Origin: Novosphingobium olei
GTDB lineage: Bacteria > Pseudomonadota > Alphaproteobacteria > Sphingomonadales > Sphingomonadaceae
Assembly (NCBI RefSeq): GCF_012927405.1
Contig: NZ_JABBGM010000001.1
Location: 1 to 64,000, forward strand
DNA length: 64,000 nt
Direction: 5' to 3'
Shown: in pieces, positions 1-7,947 of the stretch
Position numbering within the stretch: the first letter of the stretch is position 1
How the letters are laid out: the number at the start of each line of letters is the position of its first letter
The notes under the pieces: model-generated
Told to the model about the DNA's origin: nothing
The model's database searches: none
The model's input: only the letters and a program-made list of their open reading frames with translations
Made by a program: the position numbers and the translations under genes

Positions 1-16
1 CCGGTCCGTGGGCTGG

Positions 17-45
17 CGTATAACCTATATGGTTCTTTTTGTCAA
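17..45 (-). promoter_or_regulatory. sigma-70-like promoter reading leftwards out of the window
   Basis: On the minus strand a perfect TTGACA (-35, 40-45) is followed after 17 bp by TATACG (-10, 17-22). The hexamers and spacing fit a housekeeping promoter. It points towards the left edge, so its gene lies outside the window; no coding region starts to its right. Confidence 0.5.
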
Positions 46-188
46 GATTGGTGGGGGAGGGCAGAGAACAGGACAGATGCGAGGGGGTGACCCCCTCGCG
101 CTCCCGGGACGTCTTCCGGCGCTGGCCAAGGGCTGTGGGGTGGGGTTACGCCCTCTCTCGGTGTTGCGCTTGGGAGAACAAGGGCGGC

Positions 189-381
189 CCTTCGACAGGC
201 TCAGGGCAGGCGGTTTGGGGGGAGGGGTTCCTTTTTCCCTCAAACGTCATGCCAGCGTAGGCTGGCATCGTTGGCGGTTTGCGGGACGGTTGGGCGGCGC
301 TTGGTGGCCAGCGATCCCAGCCTTCGCTGGGATGACGTTAGAAGGGAAACCCACCGCCGTCCATCCTGAGCTTGTCGAAGG
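189..381. repeat. nested inverted repeats (REP/REPIN-like extragenic element)
   Basis: The outer arms CCTTCGACAGGCTCAGG (189-205) and CCTGAGCTTGTCGAAGG (365-381) are inverted copies with one mismatch. Inside them lie two self-complementary hairpins, 245-268 (ATGCCAGC/GCTGGCAT) and 314-337 (ATCCCAGC/GCTGGGAT), each flanked on its outer side by CGTCA/TGACG and again inverted to each other. The whole is an imperfect palindrome of about 190 bp in a gene-free stretch (1-514). Arms of this type are common dispersed intergenic repeats in sphingomonads; that statement is from memory. No ORF with coding character crosses it. Confidence 0.75.
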
Positions 382-483
382 ACTGTTCTTTTCCTTGGGG
401 CCGCGCTGTACCCCCTCCACTTGCAGGGGAGGATCGGGTGCGGCGCACAACTTCCGCAAATCCGCGCCCCGGGCCAGAAACAC

Positions 484-511
484 AAAAACCCGCAGGGACC
501 CCCGCGGGTTT
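484..511 (-). terminator. rho-independent terminator of tRNA-Val
   Basis: Read on the minus strand, AAACCCGC pairs with GCGGGTTT across a 10-nt loop and is followed by a short T-run. It starts 4 nt after the CCA end of the tRNA gene, so it is the natural terminator of that transcript. Confidence 0.75.
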
Positions 512-514
512 GAG

Positions 515-589
515 TGGTGGGCGCGACAGGGATTGAACCTGTGACCCCACCCGTGTGAAGGGTGTGCTCTACCGCTGAGCTACGCGCCC
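515..589 (-). tRNA. tRNA-Val (anticodon CAC)
   Basis: The 75-nt cloverleaf has a seven-base acceptor stem GGGCGCG/CGCGCCC, a D-arm GCTC-AGCGGTA-GAGC, an anticodon arm CACCC-TTCACAC-GGGTG (anticodon CAC, reads GUG), a five-base variable loop and a T-arm ACAGG-TTCAATC-CCTGT. The 3' CCA is encoded (515-517 on the plus strand as TGG). It has its own candidate promoter (622-650) and terminator (484-511), so it is a single-gene transcript. Confidence 0.97.
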
Positions 590-621
590 GCTCGCCGGCG
601 TCGAGCCGGGGCAGGGGCGCG

Positions 622-650
622 CCTCTATCCCGTGCGGCTGCGATTGACAA
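622..650 (-). promoter_or_regulatory. candidate promoter of tRNA-Val
   Basis: On the minus strand TTGTCA (645-650) and TAGAGG (622-627) are separated by 17 bp and lie about 35 nt upstream of the tRNA 5' end. The -35 box matches the consensus 5 of 6; the -10 is weak. Confidence 0.4.
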
Positions 651-680
651 GTGGGGTGGGCAAGATATTTGCCGCGCACC

Positions 681-977
681 ATGACCGATGAAACCACTCC
701 GCAGACTTCCGGCCCCGACGTGCCGCCGGATCACCTCGCCATCAATCCGCGCAGCCCGTACTTCGATGCGGACAAGCTGCGCCGTGGCGTGGGCATCCGC
801 TTCAAGGGCACGGTGCGCACCAATGTCGAGGAATACTGCATTTCCGAGGGCTGGGTCCGCGTGCAGGCGGGCAAGACCATGGATCGCAAGGGCAATCCGC
901 TGACGCTCAAGCTGAACGGTCCGGTCGAGGCGTGGTACGAGGACCTGGGCGAGGGCGCGCCGGTCGCCAAGGCCTGA
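681..977 (+). CDS. DUF3297 family protein
   Basis: A 98-residue soluble protein with no signal peptide or membrane segment. The body (PPDHLAINPRSPYFDAD, then RFKG..RTNVEEYC and a C-terminal DRKGNP) is the signature of the small DUF3297 family, which has no established function. The ATG at 681 is chosen over the in-frame GTG at 651 because family members start shortly before the PPDHL motif. It stands alone, divergent from the tRNA gene and convergent with the LysR gene. Family assignment is by recalled motif. Confidence 0.8.
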   Translation: MTDETTPQTSGPDVPPDHLAINPRSPYFDADKLRRGVGIRFKGTVRTNVEEYCISEGWVRVQAGKTMDRKGNPLTLKLNGPVEAWYEDLGEGAPVAKA

Positions 978-1017
978 AAGCCGGCCGGGCGCGTGGCCCG
1001 GCGGCTTCGCTCTCCGG

Positions 1018-1914
1018 TCACCGGGGCAGCAGGCGGGCGCGTTCGCGCAAGGCGAGCGCGGTCAGCCAGTCCTTGAAGGCGCGCACGCGGGCGAGGTTGT
1101 GCGTGTCCTTGTGCGTCACGAGCCAGAAGCTGCGCGTGATGCGCGCCTCTGGCAGCACGGGCACCAGCCACTTGTCCGCATCGCCGATGAAGCAGGGCAG
1201 CACGCCGATGCCGGCCCCGGCGGCGATCAGGCGGTGCTGCGCGTTGATCGAACTGGAGCGCACCGTCGCGGAAAGATCCTCCTCGATTTCAGCGAGATAG
1301 CGCAGTTCGGGCGCATAGAGCAGGTCGGGGATGTAGCCGACGAGGCGATGGCCCTGCGCGAGGTCCGCCGGGCGTTCGGGCATGCCCCGCCGCGCAAGAT
1401 AGCCGCGCGTGGCGTAGAGCCTGAGCGCATAGTCCGAGAGCTTGCCCGCGATGACTGGGCCCGCGCGGGGGCGGGAGAGCGTGACGGCAAGATCGGCTTC
1501 GCGCTTGGACGGGCTGAGGAAGCCCGAGTTCGCCACCAGATCGACCATCAGGCGCGGATTGGCATCGATGAAGCTGGGCAGCGCGGGCGCGACGATCCAG
1601 CTGGCGAAGCCTTCGGACAGGCTGACGCGCAAGAGTCCCGCAGGGCCACCGCCGGTGGCGGCATGTTCGGCGATGCGGCTGGCGGCCTGCTCCATCGCCT
1701 CGACCTCGGCGAGCATGGCTTCGCCGGCTTCGGTCAGGACCTGCCCTTCGCGCGTCTGTTCGAACAGCGTGGCGCCGACGCGCGATTCGAGCCGGCGCAG
1801 GCGGCGGCCGACGGTGGTGGCATCGACGCCCATCGCGGCGGCGGCGCGCGCGAGCTGGCCGCTGCGCGCGACGGCGAGAAAGGCCTGAAAGTCGTTCCAG
1901 TCGGGGACCTGCAT
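1018..1914 (-). CDS. LysR-family transcriptional regulator
   Basis: A 298-residue LysR-type regulator. Residues 1-60 form the winged helix-turn-helix (FQAFLAVARSGQLARAAAAM, then VGRRLRRLESRVGATLFEQ), and the rest is a periplasmic-binding-protein-like effector domain. The ATG at 1914 has a GAGG upstream and begins directly with the HTH; an in-frame ATG at 1935 would add seven residues. It is divergent from mmsA with about 100 bp between the starts, the classic layout of a LysR gene and its target. Control of valine or methylmalonate-semialdehyde metabolism is therefore a reasonable inference. The known Pseudomonas MmsR is of the AraC family, so this is not an orthologue. Confidence 0.9.
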   Translation of the reverse strand: MQVPDWNDFQAFLAVARSGQLARAAAAMGVDATTVGRRLRRLESRVGATLFEQTREGQVLTEAGEAMLAEVEAMEQAASRIAEHAATGGGPAGLLRVSLSEGFASWIVAPALPSFIDANPRLMVDLVANSGFLSPSKREADLAVTLSRPRAGPVIAGKLSDYALRLYATRGYLARRGMPERPADLAQGHRLVGYIPDLLYAPELRYLAEIEEDLSATVRSSSINAQHRLIAAGAGIGVLPCFIGDADKWLVPVLPEARITRSFWLVTHKDTHNLARVRAFKDWLTALALRERARLLPR

Positions 1915-2015
1915 AATTGCAGGTGAACCTCGCATTTTCGCGACTTGCTTGCAACCGGGCGGGGGTGCACATCGCGGCCCAAGTCCAGTCGCCCATCCAG
2001 TTTGAGAGGATTACC

Positions 2016-3512
2016 ATGCGCCTCATCGACCATTTCATCGTCGGCGGTGCCGGCGGCGAGCCCGCCCGCAAGGGAGACGTCTTCGACCCCAATAACGGCG
2101 GCGTGCAGGCGCAGGTGGCGCTCGGCACGGCCGAAACGCTCGAGCGCGCGGTGCAGGCCGCGCTGAAGGCGCAGCCGGCCTGGGCCGCGACCAACCCGCA
2201 GCGCCGCGCCCGCGTGATGTTCCGCTTCAAGGAACTGGTCGAGGCGAACATGGAAGAGCTCGCCCGCACGCTTTCGTCCGAGCATGGCAAGGTCATCGCC
2301 GATGCCAAGGGCGACATCCAGCGCGGGCTTGAAGTCGTCGAGTTCGCCTGCGGCCTGCCGCACGTGATCAAGGGCGAATACACCCAAGGCGCCGGCCCCG
2401 GCATCGACGTCTATTCGATGCGCCAGCCGATCGGCATCGGCGCGGGCATTACCCCGTTCAACTTCCCCGGCATGATCCCGCTGTGGATGAGCGCGATCGC
2501 CATCGCCACGGGCAACGCTTTCATCATCAAGCCCAGCGAGCGCGATCCTTCGGTGCCGGTGCGCCTGGCCGAGCTGTTCATCGAAGCGGGCCTGCCCGAG
2601 GGCATCTGCCAAGTGGTCCACGGCGACAAGGAAATGGTCGACGCGATCCTGGATCACCCGGCGATCGGCGCGATCAGCTTCGTCGGATCGTCCGACATCG
2701 CGCACTATGTCTACAACCGCGGCGTGGCGGCGGGCAAGCGCGTGCAGGCCATGGGCGGCGCGAAGAACCACGGCATCGTCATGCCCGACGCCGACCTTGA
2801 CCAGGTGGTCAACGATCTGTGCGGCGCGGCCTTCGGTTCGGCCGGCGAGCGCTGCATGGCGCTGCCCGTGGTCGTGCCGGTGGGCGAGGAAACCGCCGAG
2901 AAGCTGCGCGCCAAGCTGATCCCCGCGATCAACGCGCTGCGCGTGGGCGTGTCGACCGATCCCGAAGCGCATTATGGTCCGGTGGTGACCCAGGCGCACA
3001 AGGAAAAGGTCGAAGGCTGGATCGGCAAGTGCGTGGAAGAAGGCGGCGAGCTGGTCATCGACGGCCGCGGCTTCACCCTGCAGGGCCACGAAAAGGGCTT
3101 CTTCGTCGGCCCGACGCTGATCGACCACGTGACGCCGGACATGGACAGCTACCACAACGAGATCTTCGGGCCCGTGCTGCAGATCGTGCGCGCCAAGAAC
3201 TTCGAGGAAGCGGTCGAGCTGCCGAGCAAGCACCAGTACGGCAATGGCGTCGCCATCTTCACGCGCAACGGCCATGCCGCGCGCGAGTTCGCCGCGCGCG
3301 TCAATGTCGGCATGGTGGGCATCAACGTGCCGATCCCGGTGCCGGTCGCCTACCACACCTTCGGCGGGTGGAAGCGTTCGGCGTTCGGCGACACCAACCA
3401 GCACGGCATGGAAGGCGTGAAGTTCTGGACCAAGGTGAAGACCGTGACCCAGCGCTGGCCCGACGGTTCGCCCGACGGCGGCAACGCTTTCGTCATCCCG
3501 ACGATGGGCTGA
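2016..3512 (+). CDS. mmsA: methylmalonate-semialdehyde dehydrogenase (CoA-acylating)
   Basis: A 498-residue aldehyde dehydrogenase that converts methylmalonate semialdehyde plus CoA and NAD+ to propionyl-CoA, the last step of distal valine (and thymine) breakdown. The catalytic cysteine is C280 in GSAGERCMALP. The Rossmann region (GITPFNFPGM, IIKPSERDP, SFVGSSDIAHYVY) and the C-terminal PVPVAYHTFGGWKRS fit the CoA-dependent MmsA branch. The ATG at 2016 follows a TTTGAGAGGA Shine-Dalgarno; an earlier in-frame ATG at 1917 would lie inside the regulator-target intergenic region. A strong terminator follows, so mmsA is its own transcript, with the rest of the valine block downstream. Confidence 0.96.
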   Translation: MRLIDHFIVGGAGGEPARKGDVFDPNNGGVQAQVALGTAETLERAVQAALKAQPAWAATNPQRRARVMFRFKELVEANMEELARTLSSEHGKVIADAKGDIQRGLEVVEFACGLPHVIKGEYTQGAGPGIDVYSMRQPIGIGAGITPFNFPGMIPLWMSAIAIATGNAFIIKPSERDPSVPVRLAELFIEAGLPEGICQVVHGDKEMVDAILDHPAIGAISFVGSSDIAHYVYNRGVAAGKRVQAMGGAKNHGIVMPDADLDQVVNDLCGAAFGSAGERCMALPVVVPVGEETAEKLRAKLIPAINALRVGVSTDPEAHYGPVVTQAHKEKVEGWIGKCVEEGGELVIDGRGFTLQGHEKGFFVGPTLIDHVTPDMDSYHNEIFGPVLQIVRAKNFEEAVELPSKHQYGNGVAIFTRNGHAAREFAARVNVGMVGINVPIPVPVAYHTFGGWKRSAFGDTNQHGMEGVKFWTKVKTVTQRWPDGSPDGGNAFVIPTMG

Positions 3513-3525
3513 TGGAAAGGGCATG

Positions 3526-3554
3526 GAGCCGGGCATAAAATTGCCCGGCTCTTT
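3526..3554 (+). terminator. rho-independent terminator of mmsA
   Basis: GAGCCGGGCA (3526-3535) pairs perfectly with TGCCCGGCTC (3542-3551) across a six-base A/T loop, followed by TTT. It lies 14 bp after the mmsA stop and separates mmsA from the acyl-CoA dehydrogenase operon. Confidence 0.85.
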
Positions 3555-3687
3555 GCACGCAATTGCTGCTCCGCCGCCCGATTGCCGGCATGGCCCATGG
3601 GTGAGACTGGACAGCCATGGAGCGCCGGGTCTAGGCGCCGGTCAGGCAATTCAAGCGGGCGATTAAGCGCCCAAGGGGATGAGACAC

Positions 3688-4830
3688 ATGACCGATCAGT
3701 TCGCGCTGACCGAAGACCAGATCGCCATCCAGGACATGGCGCGCCGTTTCACCGCCGATGCGATCACCCCGTTCGCCGCGCAGTGGGACGAGGACCACAC
3801 CTTCCCGCGCGAAACGATCAAGGCGGCAGCCGAGCTGGGCTTTGCCGCGATCTATGTCAGCGAGGAATCGGGCGGCATCGGCCTTGGCCGTCTGGAAGCG
3901 GCGCTGATCATGGAAGCCATGGCCTATGGCTGCCCGGCGACGAGCGCGTTCATCTCGATCCACAACATGGCATCGTGGATGATCGACTGCTTCGGCGGCG
4001 ACGAGATCAAGGGCCGCTACCTTCCCCAGCTGGTGACCATGGACAAGATCGCCAGCTACTGCCTGACCGAGCCGGGTTCGGGTTCGGACGCGGCGGCGCT
4101 GAAGACCACGGCGCGGCTGGAAGGCGACCACTATGTCGTCAACGGCACCAAGCAGTTCATCTCGGGCGGCGGCGTCAACGATATCTACGTGACGATGGTG
4201 CGCACGGGCGATGACAGTGCGCGCGGCATTTCGTGCCTGGTGATCGACAAGGACATGGACGGCGTGAGCTTTGGCGCGCCCGAAAAGAAGCTCGGCTGGA
4301 ACGCGTCGCCCACCGCGCAGGTGATCTTCGACAACGTGAAGGTGCCGGTGGCCAACCGCGTCGGCGCGGAAGGCGATGGCTTCAAGTTCGCGATGGCGGG
4401 TCTCGACGGCGGGCGCCTGAACATCGGCGCGTGCTCGCTGGGCGGGGCGCAGCGCTGCCTCGACGAGGCGATCCAGTACGTCAAGGATCGCAAGCAGTTC
4501 GGCAAGTCGATCGCCGAGTTCCAGAACACCCAGTTCGTGCTGGCCGACATGGCGACCGACCTGGAAGCGGCGCGCGCGCTGCTGTACCTCGCCGCAGCCA
4601 AGGTGACGCAGGGCGCGCCCGACAAGACGCGCTTTTCGGCGATGGCGAAGAAGCTTTCGACCGACAACGGCTCGGAAATCGTCGACAAGGCGCTGCAGAT
4701 GTTCGGCGGCTATGGCTACCTGCGCGACTACCCGATCGAGCGCTTCTGGCGCGACCTGCGCGTCCACCGCATCCTGGAAGGCACCAACGAGGTGATGCGG
4801 ATGATCGTAGGCCGCGATCTGCTGAAATGA
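3688..4830 (+). CDS. acyl-CoA dehydrogenase, probably isobutyryl-CoA dehydrogenase
   Basis: A 380-residue flavin acyl-CoA dehydrogenase. Context points to isobutyryl-CoA as substrate (to methacrylyl-CoA), the first committed step of valine breakdown after the oxoacid dehydrogenase. Motifs: YCLTEPGSGSDAAAL (FAD/substrate loop), QFGKSIAEFQNTQF, DKALQMFGGYGYLRDYP, and RILEGTNEVMRM, which carries the catalytic glutamate of short-chain acyl-CoA dehydrogenases. ATG 3688 is preferred over ATG 3679 because the AAGGGG Shine-Dalgarno ends right at 3678, giving 9 nt to 3688 and none to 3679. It is first in an operon with the hydrolase, YunG-like, hydratase and mmsB genes. Confidence 0.92.
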   Translation: MTDQFALTEDQIAIQDMARRFTADAITPFAAQWDEDHTFPRETIKAAAELGFAAIYVSEESGGIGLGRLEAALIMEAMAYGCPATSAFISIHNMASWMIDCFGGDEIKGRYLPQLVTMDKIASYCLTEPGSGSDAAALKTTARLEGDHYVVNGTKQFISGGGVNDIYVTMVRTGDDSARGISCLVIDKDMDGVSFGAPEKKLGWNASPTAQVIFDNVKVPVANRVGAEGDGFKFAMAGLDGGRLNIGACSLGGAQRCLDEAIQYVKDRKQFGKSIAEFQNTQFVLADMATDLEAARALLYLAAAKVTQGAPDKTRFSAMAKKLSTDNGSEIVDKALQMFGGYGYLRDYPIERFWRDLRVHRILEGTNEVMRMIVGRDLLK

Positions 4831-4870
4831 ACGCTTTCGGGCTGCGCCTGAAGTGAACGGAGATTGTTCA

Positions 4871-5917
4871 GTGACCGATGACCTTCTGGTGAAGCGCGAC
4901 GGGGCGGTGGGCGTGCTGTCGCTCAACCGGCCCAAGGCGATCCACGCGCTCAACCTCGACATGGTGCATGCCATGGTTTCGGCGATGCAGGGCTGGCAGG
5001 GCGACGAGGCGGTGCAGGCGGTGCTGATCGACCACAGCGAGGGGCGGGGCTTCTGCGCAGGGGGCGACATCGCCTTCCTGCGCAATTCTGCGCTGAACGA
5101 TGGCGGCGCTTCGGGGCGCAAGTTCTTCCACGACGAATACCAGCTCAACCACCTGATCATGACCTACCCCAAGCCGGTGGTGGCGTTCATGGACGGGATC
5201 ACCATGGGCGGGGGCGTGGGCATTTCGGGCCCGGCGCAGTACCGCGTGGCGACCGAGGCGACGCGCCTTGCCATGCCCGAGACCGGGATCGGCCTGTTCC
5301 CCGACGTGGGCGGCGGCTGGTACCTGTCGCGGTTGAAGGGGCGGCTGGGCCAGTACCTTGCGCTGACCGGCGCGCGGCTGGATGGGGCGGAATGCGTCTG
5401 GGCGGGGCTTGCCACCCATTACCTGCCGGCCGAGAACCTGCCTGCGGCCAAGGCGCGGATCGCGGCCGAGCCGGGCGCGATCGCGACGATCCTGCGCGAA
5501 CTTTCGGCGGTGCCGCCCGAGGCGAAGATCGCCGTTCATGCAGCCGAGATCGAGCGGCTGTTCGCTTCCAACGTCTATGAAGACATCCTTGCCGCGCTGA
5601 AGGCCGAAGGCAGCGATTTCGCGAACGCCACGCTGGCGAGCCTTGCCAGCAAGAGCCCGCAGACCTGCAAGGTCGCGCTGCGCCAGCTGGCCGACAGCCT
5701 GACCTTGCCCGACTTCGCCGCGAACATGGTGATGGAATACCGCATCGCCAGCCGCGTGCTGACCCGCCCGGACTTTGCCGAAGGCGTGCGGGCGGTGATC
5801 GTCGACAAGGACAATGCGCCCAAGTGGGACCCGGCCACGCCCGAAGGTGTGAGCGATGCCCTGATCGACGGCATCTTCGCCCCGCTCGATCCGGCGGATG
5901 AGTGGAAACCGCTGTGA
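4871..5917 (+). CDS. 3-hydroxyisobutyryl-CoA hydrolase
   Basis: A 348-residue crotonase-fold thioesterase that releases 3-hydroxyisobutyrate from its CoA ester, so that mmsB can oxidise it. The oxyanion-hole stretches GRGFCAGGDI and ITMGGGVGIS are present. The MPETGIGLFPDVGGGWYLS block contains the Glu and Asp that mark HIBCH enzymes rather than hydratases, and the C-terminal third (MVMEYRIASR, then FAEGVRAVIVDKD) is typical of HIBCH. The start is taken as GTG 4871, 7 nt after GGAG; a GTG at 4853 is also in frame. The stop overlaps the next gene's start as GTGA. Confidence 0.93.
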   Translation: MTDDLLVKRDGAVGVLSLNRPKAIHALNLDMVHAMVSAMQGWQGDEAVQAVLIDHSEGRGFCAGGDIAFLRNSALNDGGASGRKFFHDEYQLNHLIMTYPKPVVAFMDGITMGGGVGISGPAQYRVATEATRLAMPETGIGLFPDVGGGWYLSRLKGRLGQYLALTGARLDGAECVWAGLATHYLPAENLPAAKARIAAEPGAIATILRELSAVPPEAKIAVHAAEIERLFASNVYEDILAALKAEGSDFANATLASLASKSPQTCKVALRQLADSLTLPDFAANMVMEYRIASRVLTRPDFAEGVRAVIVDKDNAPKWDPATPEGVSDALIDGIFAPLDPADEWKPL

Positions 5918-6282
5918 GCTTTGCCGACCCGATCGCGCTGTACCATGTGGTGAAGCGCAGCTGGTCGGCGCAGACGATTCCCGACGCGTTCGATCCTGCC
6001 AACCCCTGCCGCAACCAGTGTGCGGTGACGGCGCTGGCCGTGCAGCGCCATTTCGGCGGGGACATCGTCAAGACGGCGACCAAGGGCGGCACGCATTTCT
6101 ACAACCTGATCGACGGCCGATACTGGGACCTTGCCGCCGACCAGTTCGACGAACCCATCCCTTATGACAACGTGCTGACCGATGCGGCCGAAGCGCACCA
6201 GCACGCCAGCGAGGATCACCTCGCCACCCTGCTTCACAACATCCAGAACCATCAGAACAGCGGAGATGACCGTGGCCTTTGA
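5914..6282 (+). CDS. YunG-like family protein
   Basis: A 122-residue cytoplasmic protein resembling Bacillus YunG-type proteins: RSWSAQTIP near the N-terminus, then [19 protein letters not shown], then [19 protein letters not shown]. The conserved Cys (in NQCAVTA) and His (in THFYN) give it the look of a cysteine-protease or transglutaminase-like fold, but no activity is established. The GTG at 5914 overlaps the hydrolase stop (GTGA) and its end overlaps the enoyl-CoA hydratase start. It is therefore translated as part of the valine operon, although it has no known role in that pathway. Confidence 0.75.
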   Translation: MSFADPIALYHVVKRSWSAQTIPDAFDPANPCRNQCAVTALAVQRHFGGDIVKTATKGGTHFYNLIDGRYWDLAADQFDEPIPYDNVLTDAAEAHQHASEDHLATLLHNIQNHQNSGDDRGL

Positions 6283-7054
6283 AACGATCCTCGTCGAACA
6301 GAAGGGTGCCGTCACCCTCATCACGCTCAACCGCCCGCAGTCGCTCAACGCGCTCAATTCGCAGGTGCTGGGCGAGCTGATCGAGGCTTTCGCCGCGTTC
6401 GAGGCCGATGCTTCGCAGCGTTGCGCGGTGCTGACGGGATCGGGCGAGAAGGCCTTTGCCGCGGGCGCCGACATCAAGGAAATGGCCGACAAGCCGGCGG
6501 CGGATTTCTATAACGAGGACTTCTTCTCGAAGTGGACCAGCCACATCGTGAAGACCACCCGCAAGCCGTGGATCGCGGCGGTGAACGGGTTTGCGCTGGG
6601 CGGTGGGTGCGAGCTGGCGATGATGGCCGACTTCATCATCGCATCGGAAAACGCCAAGTTCGGCCAGCCCGAGATCAAGCTGGGCGTGGCGCCGGGCATG
6701 GGCGGATCGCAGCGCCTGACCCGCGCGGTGGGCAAGGCCAAGTCGATGGACATGTGCCTGACGGGCCGCATGATGGACGCGACCGAGGCCGAGCGTTCGG
6801 GCCTCGTCAGCCGCGTGGTGCCGCTGGCCGACCTGCTGGGCGAGGCGCTCAAGGCAGCCGAGACGATCGCGGCGATGCCGCCGATGGCCGCTGTCGCCAA
6901 CAAGGAAATGGTCAACGCCGCGTTCGAAACGACGCTGGACCAGGGCCTGCTGTTCGAACGCCGCGTGTTCCAGGTCCTGACCGCGAGCGAGGACAAGGCC
7001 GAGGGCATGAAGGCCTTCATCGAAAAGCGCCCCGGCGTGTTCAAGGGCCGCTGA
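6272..7054 (+). CDS. enoyl-CoA hydratase (methacrylyl-CoA hydration likely)
   Basis: A crotonase of 260 residues. Both catalytic glutamates are present: one in [15 protein letters not shown], the other in [26 protein letters not shown]. The oxyanion loop is [13 protein letters not shown]. In this operon it would hydrate methacrylyl-CoA to 3-hydroxyisobutyryl-CoA, supplying the hydrolase upstream. GTG 6272 lies 6 nt after CGGAG; the ATG at 6266 abuts that Shine-Dalgarno and would add only two residues. It overlaps the YunG-like gene and is followed 11 bp later by mmsB. Confidence 0.94.
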   Translation: MAFETILVEQKGAVTLITLNRPQSLNALNSQVLGELIEAFAAFEADASQRCAVLTGSGEKAFAAGADIKEMADKPAADFYNEDFFSKWTSHIVKTTRKPWIAAVNGFALGGGCELAMMADFIIASENAKFGQPEIKLGVAPGMGGSQRLTRAVGKAKSMDMCLTGRMMDATEAERSGLVSRVVPLADLLGEALKAAETIAAMPPMAAVANKEMVNAAFETTLDQGLLFERRVFQVLTASEDKAEGMKAFIEKRPGVFKGR

Positions 7055-7065
7055 GGAGCAACGCT

Positions 7066-7935
7066 ATGAAGATCGCATTCATCGGCCTTGGCAACATGGG
7101 CGGCGGCATGGCCGCGAACCTGGTCAAGGCGGGCCACCAGGTCCACGCCTTCGACCTTTCCGCAGACGCGCTGGCCAAAGCCGGCGAGGGCGGCTGCCAG
7201 ACCTTTACCGCCGTGCCCGACGCCGTTGCCGACGTCGATGCGGTGGTTACGATGCTGCCCAACGGCGCCATCGTGAAGAGCGTCTATACCGCCGACGTGA
7301 TCGGCAAGGCGCCCAAGGGCGCGCTGTTCCTCGACTGTTCGACCATCGACGTTGCCACGGCGCGCGAAGTGGCGGCGCTGGCCAGCGATGCCGGATACGA
7401 AATGGCCGATGCGCCGGTTTCGGGCGGGATCGCGGCGGCCAACGGCGGCACGCTGACGTTCATGGTGGGCGCTTCGGACGCGACGTTCGAAAAGGCCAAG
7501 GCCGTGCTCGAACCGATGGCCAAGGCGGTGATCCATGCCGGCGAGGTGGGCGCGGGGCAGGTTGCCAAGATGTGCAACAACATGCTGCTGGCGATCCACA
7601 TGATCGGCACGTGCGAGGCGCTGGCGCTGGCCGGCAAGGCCGGGCTCGACCCGCAGAAGTTCTACGAGATCTCGTCGAAGTCGACGGGTTACTGCTGGTC
7701 GCTCAACGACTATACCCCGGCACCGGGCGTGGGCGCGACGAGCCCGGCGGACAACGGCTATGCCGGCGGCTTCGCCTCGGCGCTGATGCTCAAGGATCTG
7801 AAGCTCGCCATGGAAGGCGCGCAGAGCGCCGGTGCGACCGTCCCCATGGGCGAGCACGCCAAGGCGATCTACGAAGCGTTCGTCGAAGCGGGCAACGGCG
7901 GCAAGGACTTCGGCGCGATCTTCACGACGCTGTAA
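7066..7935 (+). CDS. mmsB: 3-hydroxyisobutyrate dehydrogenase
   Basis: A 289-residue NAD-dependent beta-hydroxyacid dehydrogenase that oxidises 3-hydroxyisobutyrate to methylmalonate semialdehyde, the substrate of MmsA. It has the N-terminal nucleotide-binding GLGNMGGGMAANLVKAG, the substrate motif DAPVSGGIAAANGGTL, and the catalytic-lysine segment GQVAKMCNNMLL. The ATG follows GAGGAG. It is the last gene of the valine operon and is convergent with the CHAP-domain gene 12 bp away. Confidence 0.96.
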   Translation: MKIAFIGLGNMGGGMAANLVKAGHQVHAFDLSADALAKAGEGGCQTFTAVPDAVADVDAVVTMLPNGAIVKSVYTADVIGKAPKGALFLDCSTIDVATAREVAALASDAGYEMADAPVSGGIAAANGGTLTFMVGASDATFEKAKAVLEPMAKAVIHAGEVGAGQVAKMCNNMLLAIHMIGTCEALALAGKAGLDPQKFYEISSKSTGYCWSLNDYTPAPGVGATSPADNGYAGGFASALMLKDLKLAMEGAQSAGATVPMGEHAKAIYEAFVEAGNGGKDFGAIFTTL

Positions 7936-7947
7936 CGCGCCGGGTGA

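Noticed and set aside
8..544. Open frame across the left non-coding stretch
   Set aside because: It runs through the inverted repeats and into the tRNA gene; composition is not that of a protein.
1734..3536. Very long open frames antisense to mmsA, glcB (19276-21264) and the purU-NUDIX region (11721-13838)
   Set aside because: They are by-products of high G+C third positions in the real genes; they have His/Arg/Ala-rich composition, no ribosome sites and no family features.
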